DNA of 64,000 nt, taken from the NCBI RefSeq assembly GCF_000699445.3, contig NC_067196.1, forward strand, positions 92,915,864 through 92,979,863. The letters are read 5' to 3'. Origin of the DNA: Schistosoma haematobium (Eukaryota; Platyhelminthes; Trematoda; Strigeidida; Schistosomatidae). The translations under genes and the position numbers were made by a program. Shown here piece after piece: positions 38,826 to 49,111 of this stretch. The notes beneath the pieces are model-generated. The model searched no databases. It worked only from the letters and a program-made list of their open reading frames with translations, and had not been told where the DNA came from. The first letter of the stretch is position 1. Every line of letters begins with the position of its first letter.

Positions 38826-38857
38826 CCCTTTATTGTTTTAAAGAGAGCAAGAACAAA

Positions 38858-38920
38858 GGTTGGTGCAGAATAATATGAATTCATTTTATTTCGTTAGGTT
38901 CTCATCAGCTGCTTACAACC
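38858..38920 (-). ncRNA. Hammerhead-like ribozyme motif at Penelope 3' end
   Basis: Core CTGATGA is at 38908-38902 and GAAA at 38892-38889. Helix I pairs 38912-38909 with 38868-38865 (GCAG/CTGC) and 38920-38917 with 38861-38858 (GGTT/AACC). Helix III runs 38889-38886 with 38873-38870, then 38884-38882 with 38877-38875 and a 4-base loop. The predicted cut follows 38869. Helix II is weak: only one pair (38901-38893). Penelope-like elements are known to carry hammerhead motifs. Confidence 0.55.
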
Positions 38921-39286
38921 TAAAATATTTGAAATTCAACATTATTATAGATATTGACATACTTATACAACAGAGGGCGATGAAGGATGAATATATGTAA
39001 CATTATGTGGCCAAGATTTCGTTAGAGTTATTGAGGTCATAAAATCTTGTTTTGAATATATAGAGTTTGGGAGGGAAGGTTCCAGAAAATTGAAATAGTG
39101 ATTAGAAATCATGGAATTAAAACACATTAGACGATTATGTAAGGAAGTAACTGAAAATAGATTAATGTTAATAAAGAGAGATATGAATTGAAATTGGTCA
39201 GTTATGAATGACGTTATTATAAAATTCAGAAAGAGATGAAATGACGTAATAAAAATGAATGTAAATAAAAGGGGGTGGGGTGAATG

Positions 39287-39646
39287 TTACCAGGGCAAAG
39301 AAAGATTTATTACTGTTTCTTTTTGTATACAAAGATCTGGTTTTAAACGTTTGATTGCTATTGCTTCGGCGAATTTCAAAAGGTTTGAATTTGATTGTTT
39401 GTTGGTCACCTTGAAGGACTTCAGTATATCGACTTCGTGTCCTGTGTCAAGGAGATGTCTTGCGACAGCGCTGCTAAATGCCTTTAGTCCGTTTGATCTC
39501 AAACTGTTCGGAATATGTTCTTTGAATCGGACGTAGGCTCTCCTTTCTGTTCTACCAATGTAACTGCTTTGGCAGATACATGTAAATTTGTATACACAGT
39601 TGGTGGTAACATGAAAGGGATACCTGTCGACCTTTGATTGTGTCAA
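39287..39646 (-). pseudogene. Penelope-like GIY-YIG endonuclease
   Basis: 119 codons: VTTNCVYKFTCICQSSYIGR with Cys residues before the Y-I-G, TERRAYVRFKEHIPN (R and E-H positions), AVARHLLDTGHEVD, and LKFAEAIAIKRLKPDLCIQ. Both aromatic/glycine and Arg positions of the fold are visible. It is separated from the RT frame by about 200 bp with stops. Confidence 0.8.
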
Positions 39647-39853
39647 AGAACATGTCGTTTTGGACAGAACAATCAGTTAAGCTGCAGGATATGTTTTTGT
39701 CAGTGCAGTTTTTAGTCTCGTATTGATTGACCCTGTGACATATCGCCTTTGAATTTGAGTTGAATAAAAACAGGTTTTTTATTTACTGTAGTTTCTTCGG
39801 GTATTTTATCTTCACGTTTAACATATTTCATATTAAATTTTAATGGGTATCCG

Positions 39854-40429
39854 TTATTTCTTAAACACTTTAACATTCATAACTTTCTCTTCTAGTGTAT
39901 CGGAAGTACATATTCTTTCTGTTCTGTGAAACAGTGTTTTGACCAGTGCCTTTTTATAATTGATTGGACAAAAGCTGTTGAAATTGAGATAAATTCCATT
40001 CCATGCGTCTTTCTTATAAACTGAGCGTTGAACTGTGCCATCCGTTCTTCGTTTTATCGCTATATAGAGGAAATGGAACATGTTATCTTTTTCATGTTCC
40101 ATAGTGAAATGAATATTTGGATGAGCTTCATTGAAACACTTTAACAGATTTGTTGCATGTTGTTGATTATTACATAAGTTGAATGTATCATCAACATACC
40201 TCGAATAATACATCATTTCATCAATCGCTCCTTTGAGTTCGGTTCTTTCGAGGCTAGCCATGGAAATGTCTGCTAGGATGGGGCCTAACGGACTTCCCAT
40301 TGCTACACCATCGGTTTGTCGGTATATAGTATTGTTGAATTGGAACTGAACATCTTTTGTACACATGAGTAATAGTCGTTTGAATTCTATTGCTGGTAGA
40401 GGTAGGATATTGAGGTAGGATGTTGACAA
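39854..40429 (-). pseudogene. Penelope-like RT palm/thumb
   Basis: 191 codons with YRQTDGVAMGSPLGPILADI (RT motif B region) and MMYYSRYVDDTFNLCNNQQH, the YVDD catalytic box intact. IHFTMEHEKDNMFHFLYIAI and a thumb segment follow. Motif A (D in the fingers/palm) should lie upstream of 40430 but is not in this frame, so the copy is 5'-damaged. Penelope RTs are telomerase-related. Confidence 0.82.
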
Positions 40430-40768
40430 ATTATGTCTATGGTTTCAAGAAGTGGTATTTTTGTAAACAATGATGTCACATCAAAGGAAACCATAAACGT
40501 ACCAGCAATATTTATGAGATTCATGCTATCAGCAAATACAAATTAATCCTTCAGTGTATAAGTGGCTAATCGTTGACGAAGTGGTTCTAATTTATCTCCC
40601 AGCCATCTTGCAACTTTGTGGTATGGTGAATTGACCACTGACATAATAGGCCTAAGAGGTCACAAGTCTTTATTTCGTTCGGATAGTAAGTGAACTCGTA
40701 ATAGCTTCTAAACTAACAAATTTGGCGACGGTGGTTTTGGAAACATTGAATTATTACTTGAGCAGCAG

Positions 40769-40957
40769 TTGAAACTATTGCAGATGTCGACGGATATCAA
40801 GATTTCGCCTCTCACACAGCCTAGCACATCTAATGCAACCACAGCACTATCAGTAGACGGCCTCGCAAGTAGCATTGCTGAGTTTCATTATTATCCTGAT
40901 GCTAACGTTACTTTTGAAATGTGGTTCCGGCGTTATGAAAACCTATTACGCTCATAA
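40769..40957 (+). pseudogene. Gypsy gag N-terminal part, family G3
   Basis: Encodes DGLASSIAEFHYYPDANVTF and EMWFRRYENLL, the opening of a Gypsy-type gag. The frame is cut at about 40955 by the Penelope-like fragment and resumes at 41481. Confidence 0.75.
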
Positions 40958-41480
40958 GATTTTGAGATGGTGGAGAAGATTTGTAGCTCAGGTGGATGAT
41001 TTTGGTGGAGTTTTGTTCTCTGAGCTGGATGGTTTGGTTGTGGAGCTTTCATCGTTCTTCTGAACGACATCATCAGCACAAACTTCAGATAGAAGTGAAG
41101 TGTTCGAATTTCTCCATATGTGTTTCACAGCTTGTTCTGTGCACCTCGATGTTGATTGGTTCTTGTTGACCTTAAATTTATCATTGTTTACTTCTTTGTT
41201 TTAGTTGTGTCTCCCATTGGTTTGATTTTTGTTCCTATATTTATGAATGATTTTCCTGATTGGTTGATAAATTGGATTGATTTCAATATGTTTGTTGATT
41301 GCTGATTGACCTGAGTGCCAAGCTTCTAAAAATTCTCTGGTGTTTTTGGAGTTTCCTCTGTCTAAGATTTCTACATTTTCCCAATCGAATGAATGTCCGT
41401 AGTTATCCACGTGTATTGATATAAGTGAAGAGATATCATGGCGTTTGACTGCTACTTGATGTTTGCCAATCAAGATGATG
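40958..41480 (-). mobile_element. Penelope-like fragment inserted in gag
   Basis: A minus-strand frame 41473-41201 reads HQVAVKRHDISSLISIHVDN, GHSFDWENVEILDRGNSKNT and EFLEAWHSGQSAINKHIEIN, the tail after GIY-YIG. A 3' region with a hammerhead motif (41083-41032) follows. RT is absent. The gag frame on either side joins as ...WFRRYENLLRS / DDA...KIRLLLRKLGPSE, so this is an insertion. Confidence 0.8.
41032..41083 (-). ncRNA. Penelope-type hammerhead ribozyme motif
   Basis: Core CTGATGA is at 41076-41070. Helix II is seven pairs (41068-41062 with 41057-41051, loop AGAA). GAAA is at 41050-41047. Helix III is reduced to the palindrome AGCT (41047-41044), which could form only between two units. 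The cut is predicted after 41043. Helix I pairs 41083-41077 with 41042-41032, with a 4-base bulge. One extra U lies between core and helix II. This matches the minimal, dimer-dependent hammerheads described in Penelope-like elements. Confidence 0.65.
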
Positions 41481-42060
41481 CTTAAAAGATTCGGCTGCTA
41501 CTTCGGAAGTTGGGTCCTAGTGAACTAAGCGGGTATTGCAACCTAATCCTACCTCTAAACCCACGTGATCGCCCATTCTCGGACACTGTCCAGTCATTGA
41601 GCCAACGATTCGGAGACAACTCCTCACTATTCAATGCGCGCTATCGATGTTTGAAGTTCACTATGAACGAAGATGCTGATATTCTCACAAATGTGCGTGT
41701 CGTTAACCGAGAATGCGAACGCTTTCGGTTGAAGTTGCTTACTGAAGACCGATTTCAAGCTCCCATTCTCATCTACAGTCTTTAGTCGCCGACGCTCAAA
41801 AACATTAGGACACGCCTGCTAAGTCGATTGGATCAAGACCAAAAACTAACTCTTATTGATATTGCAAACGAATATCAACGTCTAATCAATCTACAGCGTG
41901 ACATCACGATGGTCCAGTGTGGTGGTTCAGATCATACAGAAGTTCATGTTGTCCAATAATTACCCAACCCATATAAATCCGCCCCAGCAACATCTAGTTC
42001 AGGTCAACAGACAAAAACAAATCCTCCTGCCCCATGCTGTCACTGGCTTAAAGAGATGCT
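41481..42060 (+). pseudogene. Gypsy gag C-terminal part, family G3
   Basis: Continues the gag of 40769-40957: KIRLLLRKLGPSELSGYCNL, NPRDRPFSDTVQSLSQRFGD, NRECERFRLKLLTEDRFQ, then an in-frame stop and SRLDQDQKLTLIDIANEYQR. Stops at about 41485, 41783 and 41957 make it non-coding. It is a different Gypsy family from the gag at 35187. Confidence 0.75.
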
Positions 42061-42100
42061 AAGAGGTTTGTGATCTCTTGAAGGAGTGAATTCTCCTCCT

Positions 42101-43120
42101 TCAACAGTGTTGAAAGTGCCGTACAACACAATACATAACTAGGAGTTCCCTACCGAAAGTGCTATACCTCGGCTCAGCGCCTAGAAACCGTCTAGAGAAG
42201 AATGCCAAAGATTTCCGCGAGTGGTTGACCCATTGTTGTAAGACTCCTGCGATTGCTGAGTCGGATGCGTCTACTGCAATACTAATGGGTGCTTTAGTGT
42301 CCTGTGGCGCAAGCATCGTTGCTTTAACGATGAGTTCCTTAATTGTGGAGAAAGCTTTTCGAGCGGTGTCGTGCAGATCGATGAATTTCGCATTTTCACG
42401 AAGTTGGTCGGTTGGCAGTTTCATAAGGGATGCGCAGTTTAGTATGAACCGTCCATAGAAACTTACCAGGCCATTGTACGTTCATATTTGCTTGATGGTG
42501 GTCGGTTCCGGGCAATCCAGAATGGCCGCCACTTTGCTGTTCAGATTTCGGATACCTTTGTTTTAAAAACTGCTTTTTACAGTTGGACGTTGAAATTTGC
42601 AGGAAGAGCGCTTACTTCTGCGCCAGTGTTGACTTTTTTTATCACATCACTGGTGTATAACAAACGGCTATGATCGCACAGTCATGGTTTTCCTTAATGC
42701 GTGCCGGCTTGGAAGTTTCCCGAAAAGGTTTTCTTGTAGTATGGCTAGGAGTTCGGGTTCTCCTCAGTTTCGAGAAGATTGTCCGCACTGATTGTCTTAC
42801 CAGCACCAAAGATTTGTCTCGTTATCTACAGACAGATCGTTTTCGGGGAGAACTCTTTCGAGGAGCCCCGTGGTTGTCTACAGTTATGACGAATAGGAAG
42901 GCAACGAGTCAGAGTATGGTAGAGGTCCGTAACAATTTTGTGCTGTTCGAGGATTTTCTTTGACAGAATAAACCTCAATGATGGGAGTCCTGGTGATGAA
43001 GCTAGTTTAGACAAGAAGATCTGTCTAAACAGGCCCCTTGTAGCGACCGAACAACCAATATTCGGATGGAACAACGGACTGAAGAACCCAAAATTTATTT
43101 GATTAGACCAGACCACGTTC
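42101..43120 (-). pseudogene. Gypsy pol remnant (RT decayed, RNase H)
   Basis: RNase H spans 42424-42101: AFSTIKELIVKATMLAPQDT, ISIAVDASDSAIAGVLQQWV, KSLAFFSRRFLGAEPRYSTF, ELLVMYCVVRHF. Upstream 42970-42430 reads as broken RT sequence (a YGRFILNCASLMKLPTDQLR connection is recognisable). It is on the same strand and downstream of gag and the LTR at 43326-44214. Confidence 0.75.
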
Positions 43121-43325
43121 CACTGTATAGTTCACAACGCGTTTTTGAGATACTCGTATTATATTATATCAAAACACAAACTCTGTACTCAATATAAACG
43201 GTTCTAATTTAGAAAACAGAACAAGTGACATCAAAAATACAAAATATCTCAAACAGTGCAGCCTGTGCTATACAGTCAGAAGTTTTTCTAACGCAAAGTA
43301 GCGTGCTAAACAATAAAAGAAACAA

Positions 43326-43600
43326 TTAATACCAAAGGGTTCGATACCTGAGAATCTGTTGACCAATAAACTCTCGCATTCGCAATAACATTCCGGATGC
43401 TGAACCACGTTGTGTTTTGAAGTCATTGAAGAGTTGACACAGCCTTTGTCGGTGGGTCAAATCTCCACGCTTGAGAATAGCCTTCGATAAAGCTTCGTGA
43501 GATTCTGAAACATCACTAGTAAACATACTAGGTGTGGAGTAGCTGTATGGTAGTGCTCCCACTACTGAGAAGAACCGTGCACGTAGGCCTGACATGATCT
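43326..43600 (-). pseudogene. Gypsy gag fragment
   Basis: Encodes STPSMFTSDVSESHEALSKA, ILKRGDLTHRQRLCQLF and RGSASGMLLRMREFIGQQ, homologous to 35370-35560 (MFASDVSENCEILKRSILKR). It lies between the LTR at 43862-44214 and pol at 42101-43120, in the order expected for one decayed element. Confidence 0.75.
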
Positions 43601-43861
43601 GTTCATGAAAGACAGCTCCCGCGTAACAGAACTAGACTTCGATGTTGTCGGGCCAGAATGGCATTAGCTGAAATGCAGGCGGCTGAAGACTCCTGATCGT
43701 AAGTAATCTGGGCGTCTGTTCTGCCGTGACGAATAAAAAGAATACCAATAAACGAGAAAAAAATATTCGAAAATTTGAAGACGAAATCACAATATGTAAA
43801 AATGAAAGTCGAAAAATTATATATAACGTTCACACAAGGAACAGATTCACACTTTATGAGC

Positions 43862-44214
43862 TGGTGTGCCAGATGACGTCAGGCTCACCACTTAAAATGC
43901 TACAAGTATTCGGAGTTTGAAAACCTTTTACCAGTAACACGTTTAATCGATGTCTGCCAACCCCGTCACGTCAAATATTAGAATCGAAGAGGTTGGAACA
44001 TGTATCTGGTGGGTTCTTGGTATGTCAAATTAACGCTTGGTCTAAACTGGCTGGGGTTGTAGGAGATGCGTAGTACAGTGTAACCACTTGTGGTCCGGTG
44101 TGGATACGTGATCGATCTCCTTCAGCCAAATGGGTCCATTAAAAATAGTGCCGTCAGCATCAAATATCAAAAACCCACATGGCTACTGATTTTGGGAATT
44201 TATTTACCACTATA
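43862..44214 (-). repeat. Gypsy LTR, family G1, diverged copy
   Basis: On the minus strand it begins TATAGTGGTAAATAAATTCCC and ends CACACCA. It shares blocks in order with 34689-35041 (GGACCCA, CTGAAGG, CAAACTCCGAATAC, GGTGAGCC). It directly precedes gag at 43600. Confidence 0.7.
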
Positions 44215-44378
44215 GTCTTATCCCTCCTGCAACCGTTTGAAGGACGCCATTTGGGAAACTGAGCTGTGGTATCGCGATACTTATTGCGTTACTCTTTTAT
44301 TACTGCTTTATGCACAGCTAAAATTCCAAATGAATTATAAATAGATTTGAAAGTCTATCTTCTGATTTCAAAACTAAG

Positions 44379-45410
44379 TTAAAAAGATTTTTCTAACTTC
44401 AATAGCAGTCTATTAGTTGGCACCTTGTCAAAAGCCTTACTGAAATCGATGTAGACAACATCCACTGAGTTTCCATTGTCTAGCGCATTTATACGAAATT
44501 CCCTTGCTATAAGGAGGCTTGTTGTACAAGATAAACCATTTCTTAAACCATGTTGTTCCATGTTTAGCAATTTATTGGTTTCCATAAATGCCATTATGGT
44601 CCGTTTGATTATTCTTTCCAGTATTTTAATTACAACACTGGTGAGGCTTACGGGTCTGTAATTCGATGGAACTTGTCGTGTACCTGTTTTATGTATGGGA
44701 GTGACGATGGCGTCCTTCCAGTCCATAGGTAACAAACCTTGGTCAAGTGACATATTGAATATCACAGTCAGTGGGGCCGCGATATATTGGGCAATATGTC
44801 TCAAGATTTTGGGGTGTAGTCCATCTGGTCCTGTTGACTTTTCCACGTTTAAAGTGCTAAGAGCCTTAAGCACATCGTTTTGGTCGAGGTCCACGGTGAG
44901 CAGCTGGTTTGTTGACTCTGTAGTTTGGTCTGGTTCTTTGTCTAGAGGAGGTTCCTGAGTGAAAACTGAACCAAAATATTCAGCCATAGCCTCTGCTCTT
45001 TCCTGATCTTCCTCTATCATTTCAGATTCACTTCCTTCTTCAATTAGGTTGGGGATCCAACAATGCATCCTTGTTCTGTAATTTATCCACGAGAATATTC
45101 TGTCAGGCTGCTTGAGTGCAGATTGTGCCAATCGCATAACATATTTTCTCTGAGCTTCCCGAATTTTAATTATACACGTGTTTCTTACCGATCTGCAGCG
45201 TTCCATGGTACCTGCTGTGCCAAGACTGATAGCAACATTCCAACATTTCTTCTCTTGTCTTAATAAACATCGAATATACCGGCCTATCCAGAGATGGCCG
45301 TGCTTCTTCTTCTTTTTGCGACTGTCCAGGGCATGCATGGTTGAGTTGCCTGATCGTATATCTGCCTGAAATGAGTCCATGCTCCTTGTGCTGATGCCAT
45401 TGACTTGATT
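44379..45410 (-). pseudogene. CR1-like retrotransposon RT (5' half)
   Basis: 333 codons: QPDRIFSWINYRTRM, VLKALSTLNVEKSTGPDGLH, VTPIHKTGTRQVPSNYRPVS, LTSVVIKILERIIKRTIMAF and VDVVYIDFSKAFDKVPTNRL. Motif A (FSKAFD) is present, then truncation at 44379 before motif B and the catalytic box. The NYRPVSLTS and HGL...G.SC pattern places it in the CR1 group (SR1-like in schistosomes) rather than RTE. Confidence 0.82.
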
Positions 45411-45960
45411 TCTTAGTTCTCAGCCGATGCTGAGGAGTTGATTGCCTCCATATCTGCCTTCCATATATTAGGATGTGTGAGCTCAACTGTTTGACAGGAA
45501 AGTTCGGCCATGAATTTGAATGATATGACTGCAAGACCGCCTCTTTCTAGTGGTGGGAGGAAGGTCATTTGGCCGATGTCATCACCATGTGTGAAGACTA
45601 AATGGAGAGGAGAAGAGGAGCTTCGTAAATTATATCTTGTGGAACCTCTAATGTGTTTGAATAAAGGTAATGCAATCGATGTTTCTAACAGTTTGCAATC
45701 GAATGACGTTATCGATGGCCTCACTTCTAAGTTTACCCAGTTTATACACGTCACCTACCATAAGGCTTTTGTCCGTACTACACCAGGACTTAAGTTTGCT
45801 AAGAAAGGAGTCGTCTATTACAAATTCTGAACTGCGATATACAGCAACTAATTCAGTATCTTGCCGCCTACATTTCAGCTTGAAACGCAGCCAGTTCACA
45901 TGTTCCTGAATCATTTGCCTAAGGTAGTTTTCGTGTTCATGATAAGCCTCCTTCCCCTAG
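45411..45960 (-). pseudogene. CR1-like endonuclease remnant
   Basis: Minus-strand pieces upstream of the RT: RQDTELVAVYRSSEFVIDDS, FLSKLKSWCSTDKSLMVGD, then LRSEAIDNVIRLQ in other frames. GD followed by VY replaces GDFN. It is the expected position for the EEP domain, broken by frameshifts. Confidence 0.65.
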
Positions 45961-45964
45961 TGGT

Positions 45965-47290
45965 CCTACTAGAAAAAAAAACAGTCAGCTGAACTGCATT
46001 ATCGAACACTTCTGACGTTATTAATGACTTAATATGATTGAGGTCGTGCTCAAATCTAGCCTTTGTTTCCTTATCAGAAGGTCGTCTTAACTTATGAAAA
46101 ACGACTGACGTCTCGGCGAGGCCCGTCTTGACACGCTGTGGAAATTAAATTCCTGAACTCGTCTCTTCCCCGCAATCCTATTTCAATTCAGCGTCAAACT
46201 TACAGGTTACATTCTGTTTTCCTACTTTTCTTTTCCTATGTGTGACTGTGAGCCACTAATTTCCCTTATTTTGTCTCTTGATCACTTCCTCTTGATTACT
46301 CAAACTTAGCTCCCCTTTAATAACAATAATAATGATAATGATAAAAACAATAATTTATTCTAAAATAAAAGTTTGTTACACGAGGCATGCCAGTTTATAG
46401 GCAAGATCAAATTGTTATAAATAATACAATATCCACTGTAGTAAATTACTCAGCAGGGTTCATGATTTATAAGATATGGAATGTAAATGGTTGTGGTCAG
46501 TATAACAGTAGGCGCGCTTCATGAAAGTGGCGTTGCGACGTGCAATTGATGGTCAAGGATAGATCCATTGAAGATGAGAACTTCTAGAAATCGCAACCTT
46601 ATATCCCTTTGGAATATCTGAGGCTTCAAGAATGGTGCAGAATGAAGTCACCCGTTCCATATCTCAAGGGGGCTGAACATGGGACCAAGTAAAATAAAGG
46701 GCGAGAGGCAGAACAGCTATTGTTTATGAAAGAAAATTTAAGTTATGGCTACTCAGTCTAACTTTCTTTTATTAGAGTATTTACTAAGCAAGAGCATTCT
46801 AATAGGTTAAAGGAGATAAACGTGAGCAATGTATGAGTGAATAAACAGCTGACAAACTGAGGTGGTTCAGAAAAGAGCTGAGAGTATGGGATTATGTGCA
46901 GTTATAAAATATAGTGCTAAAAACAGTATTGTGATACACAATGGTCTATCTCCCTTTTTTTCGAAGCTGTTGGAGCCCTTTTATTTATATATTAGTTTCT
47001 TTTATAGATTTTACAGGGTCTTGAGTAGGCTTCGTATTCTAGCAAATTGTCTAGTTTGCTTGTAATAGGATTACTAGGTAGGAAGTGAAACCAATTCAAC
47101 GTTCTAAACACGATTTAATGAGGTACTTTGCATGATAAATCAGCATCAATACCATAAGTTCATGACATCCCACTAGACCATGAGGAGCCGTAATTAAACA
47201 AAATGTTGTATTGCATTGATATCTGAGTCCGGATCTGAACTCAGTACTGTCTACGGGCTGTTTCTTCTTTTCAATGCGGTTCTTTTTCTT
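45965..47290. other. Sequence between CR1-like parts
   Basis: Mostly unrecognised AT-rich DNA. There is an imperfect AAT/ATG/AAC tract at 46321-46355. At 47210-47240 GAGTCCGGATCTGAACTCAGTACTG resembles, in split form, the B-box side of the Sm-alpha copy at 15994-16016, a possible diverged SINE. Confidence 0.4.
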
Positions 47291-47300
47291 ATGACAATGT

Positions 47301-47675
47301 CTAGGTCCATATGCTCATTTGCTTCCCTGATAGGTTCACTTTTATGGTCCCACTTAAGTCTAAAGCTGTGCTCATGATAACACTCTCAGTTTCCTCAAGA
47401 GCGGAATTCTGTTCGTCTACTGCTGCCTGTTTATCAGAGGGCAATTTTCCAGCTTTCTTTATCAGCTCAATCGCCTCTAGAATCAGTAGAGACTTTGTAG
47501 AACAACGTTCTTCGCACAACGAACGTGATAATGGCCTGCAGCACCGTAAATATGCAGCCGGTGTAAGTCCGGTGCACACACTGTGGTACCACTTATTGCA
47601 GTTAACACATTGCATCCCATCATCGACATGGAAATAGCATGCATGTCTACCACAACGACGTTCCAACTTCACCAT
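47301..47675 (-). pseudogene. CR1-like ORF1 fragment with PHD-like zinc finger
   Basis: 124 codons. CGRHACYFHVDDGMQCVNCN then KWYHSVCTGLTPAAY gives a Cys/His series like the PHD-type finger found in ORF1 of some CR1 elements. A helical Glu/Lys segment follows. It lies upstream on the same strand as the endonuclease and RT, so all three could derive from one element now spread over 3.3 kb. A host zinc-finger exon is the alternative. Confidence 0.5.
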
Positions 47676-48139
47676 AAATTTTCTTTATGTTTATGTGTAG
47701 ATGAAAAAAATAAAAAATCCGAATTCAGTTACAGAAAGACCTTAACGCCTATGGTAACAAACAACGCTCAAAGATATATTCAACGACGAAGAATAAGTAC
47801 CAGTGCCTTTAGTTTTTTGTATATGTACTCGTAAAGTACAGATGACAAACTTGTTTAGAGAAAGAGCGGTACTCTTGGAGAATACTTTGACTGATAAAAA
47901 TTCAATGAAAGCAAAAAGAGTGGAAAAATACCACTGTCTTTTTTGGATAGCGAGCTCAGATGCAGTCGCTCCTTGCGACTGAAGAAACTCATAGATATGT
48001 TCCCATTTTCACCGAATCCATTTACTTTACTGTTTGTCTGGACGCGTTGTAAAATCTCGTTGATATTTTAATTGTCTAAACTCAATTAATTAGAATATGA
48101 GTTTAACGACCTGAGTAGAACTGTTACAACATATTAGCA

Positions 48140-48470
48140 GTATCGTCTGAAGATGCCACAGGTATTCGGAGTTTGACAACGCTTTAGCCAGTAACACCTA
48201 ATATGAATCGTACCCACCAAGTGGAATCAAATGACAGAAGTGAGGAGTTTCGAAGATATATTTGATAGGCTATCAATTTATCGAGGATCGACTGAACAAA
48301 TCTCGCTAGCGATTGCAGGGGATGTTGAGCACGGCGTTCCCACTCGTGATCTGGTGCGGATGCATGACCGAGGGCCTTCAGCCGGGTGAGTCCATTAAAA
48401 CCAATGTGGTCATCATCCAATGTCGAAAACTTACAGAGCTATTTATTTTGGGGATTTATTTATCGCTACA
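48140..48470 (-). repeat. Gypsy LTR, family G1, truncated near-identical copy
   Basis: The reverse complement matches 34689-35012 with about two differences seen by eye (GCGGT/GCGAT; CCTTTGG/CCTGTGG), then diverges at 48140. Such identity means recent duplication relative to the diverged copy at 43862. Confidence 0.85.
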
Positions 48471-48589
48471 ACTATGATCGCCACTACACATACACTAAGT
48501 GCCAATTACCAGATTAGACTCCTCCGTAGGCCAAATATCAGAAGGTAGTTGATGGTTGTAGTTAAGATATATTTGTTGGCAACCTCGTG

Positions 48590-49105
48590 ATATCGAAACA
48601 ATACCGAAATCGTGCCAAAATCTACAAGCGAGCCTATCGAGCGTACGAGAGTTCGTGCAAGGACACAACCAGTGGAAGTGTTTTTTTGGTACAGTTAAAA
48701 AAATGGTACAGTAAAACAATCACTGGTAAAGTTGGTCATAATGATAATTGTACCAATCACACCAATCACGTTCCCTTCATAAAAGTAGATCACTACAAAC
48801 TCTCGTAACAGCACAAGAAGGACCCTTTAAATTTCCTTAGCGTGAACCTGAGTACTATAAAATCAATAAAAAAAGGAACTAACGGTAACATCAACATCGA
48901 TCGTCTCAAAGTCACCTATTTAGAAGGAAACCCTAGTTACGTCGATTTTCCTTCGGTACAATCGAACGACACGAGTATCACAATCACAGTACATCACTTG
49001 ACAATCAACATTCACTACGACACTGCGGTGGTATTTGACAACCGACCTCGAACAACGCGTTCTGGAGGAAGGGTAAGGTTTCCGGAATACCGGAACGATC
49101 ACTAA
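48590..49105 (+). pseudogene. Gypsy integrase C-terminal tail
   Basis: 48842-49105 reads NINIDRLKVTYLEGNPSYVD and ends [20 protein letters not shown]. The IDRLKP-like and TRSGR-VRFP motifs typically close Gypsy polyproteins. The preceding stretch (48590-48830) is probably decayed integrase, but no core motif is visible. Confidence 0.6.
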
Positions 49106-49111
49106 ACGCAA

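Larger units (their letters stand above)
38825..40720 (-). mobile_element. Penelope-like element with RT, GIY-YIG and 3' hammerhead-like motif
   Basis: Minus-strand order is RT (to about 39854), a linker, GIY-YIG endonuclease (39646-39287), a 3' UTR, and a hammerhead-like motif at 38920-38858. The 5' part beyond 40430 is in broken frames (a region like the RT fingers). The shared 3' end at 955-1045 marks the family. Confidence 0.8.
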
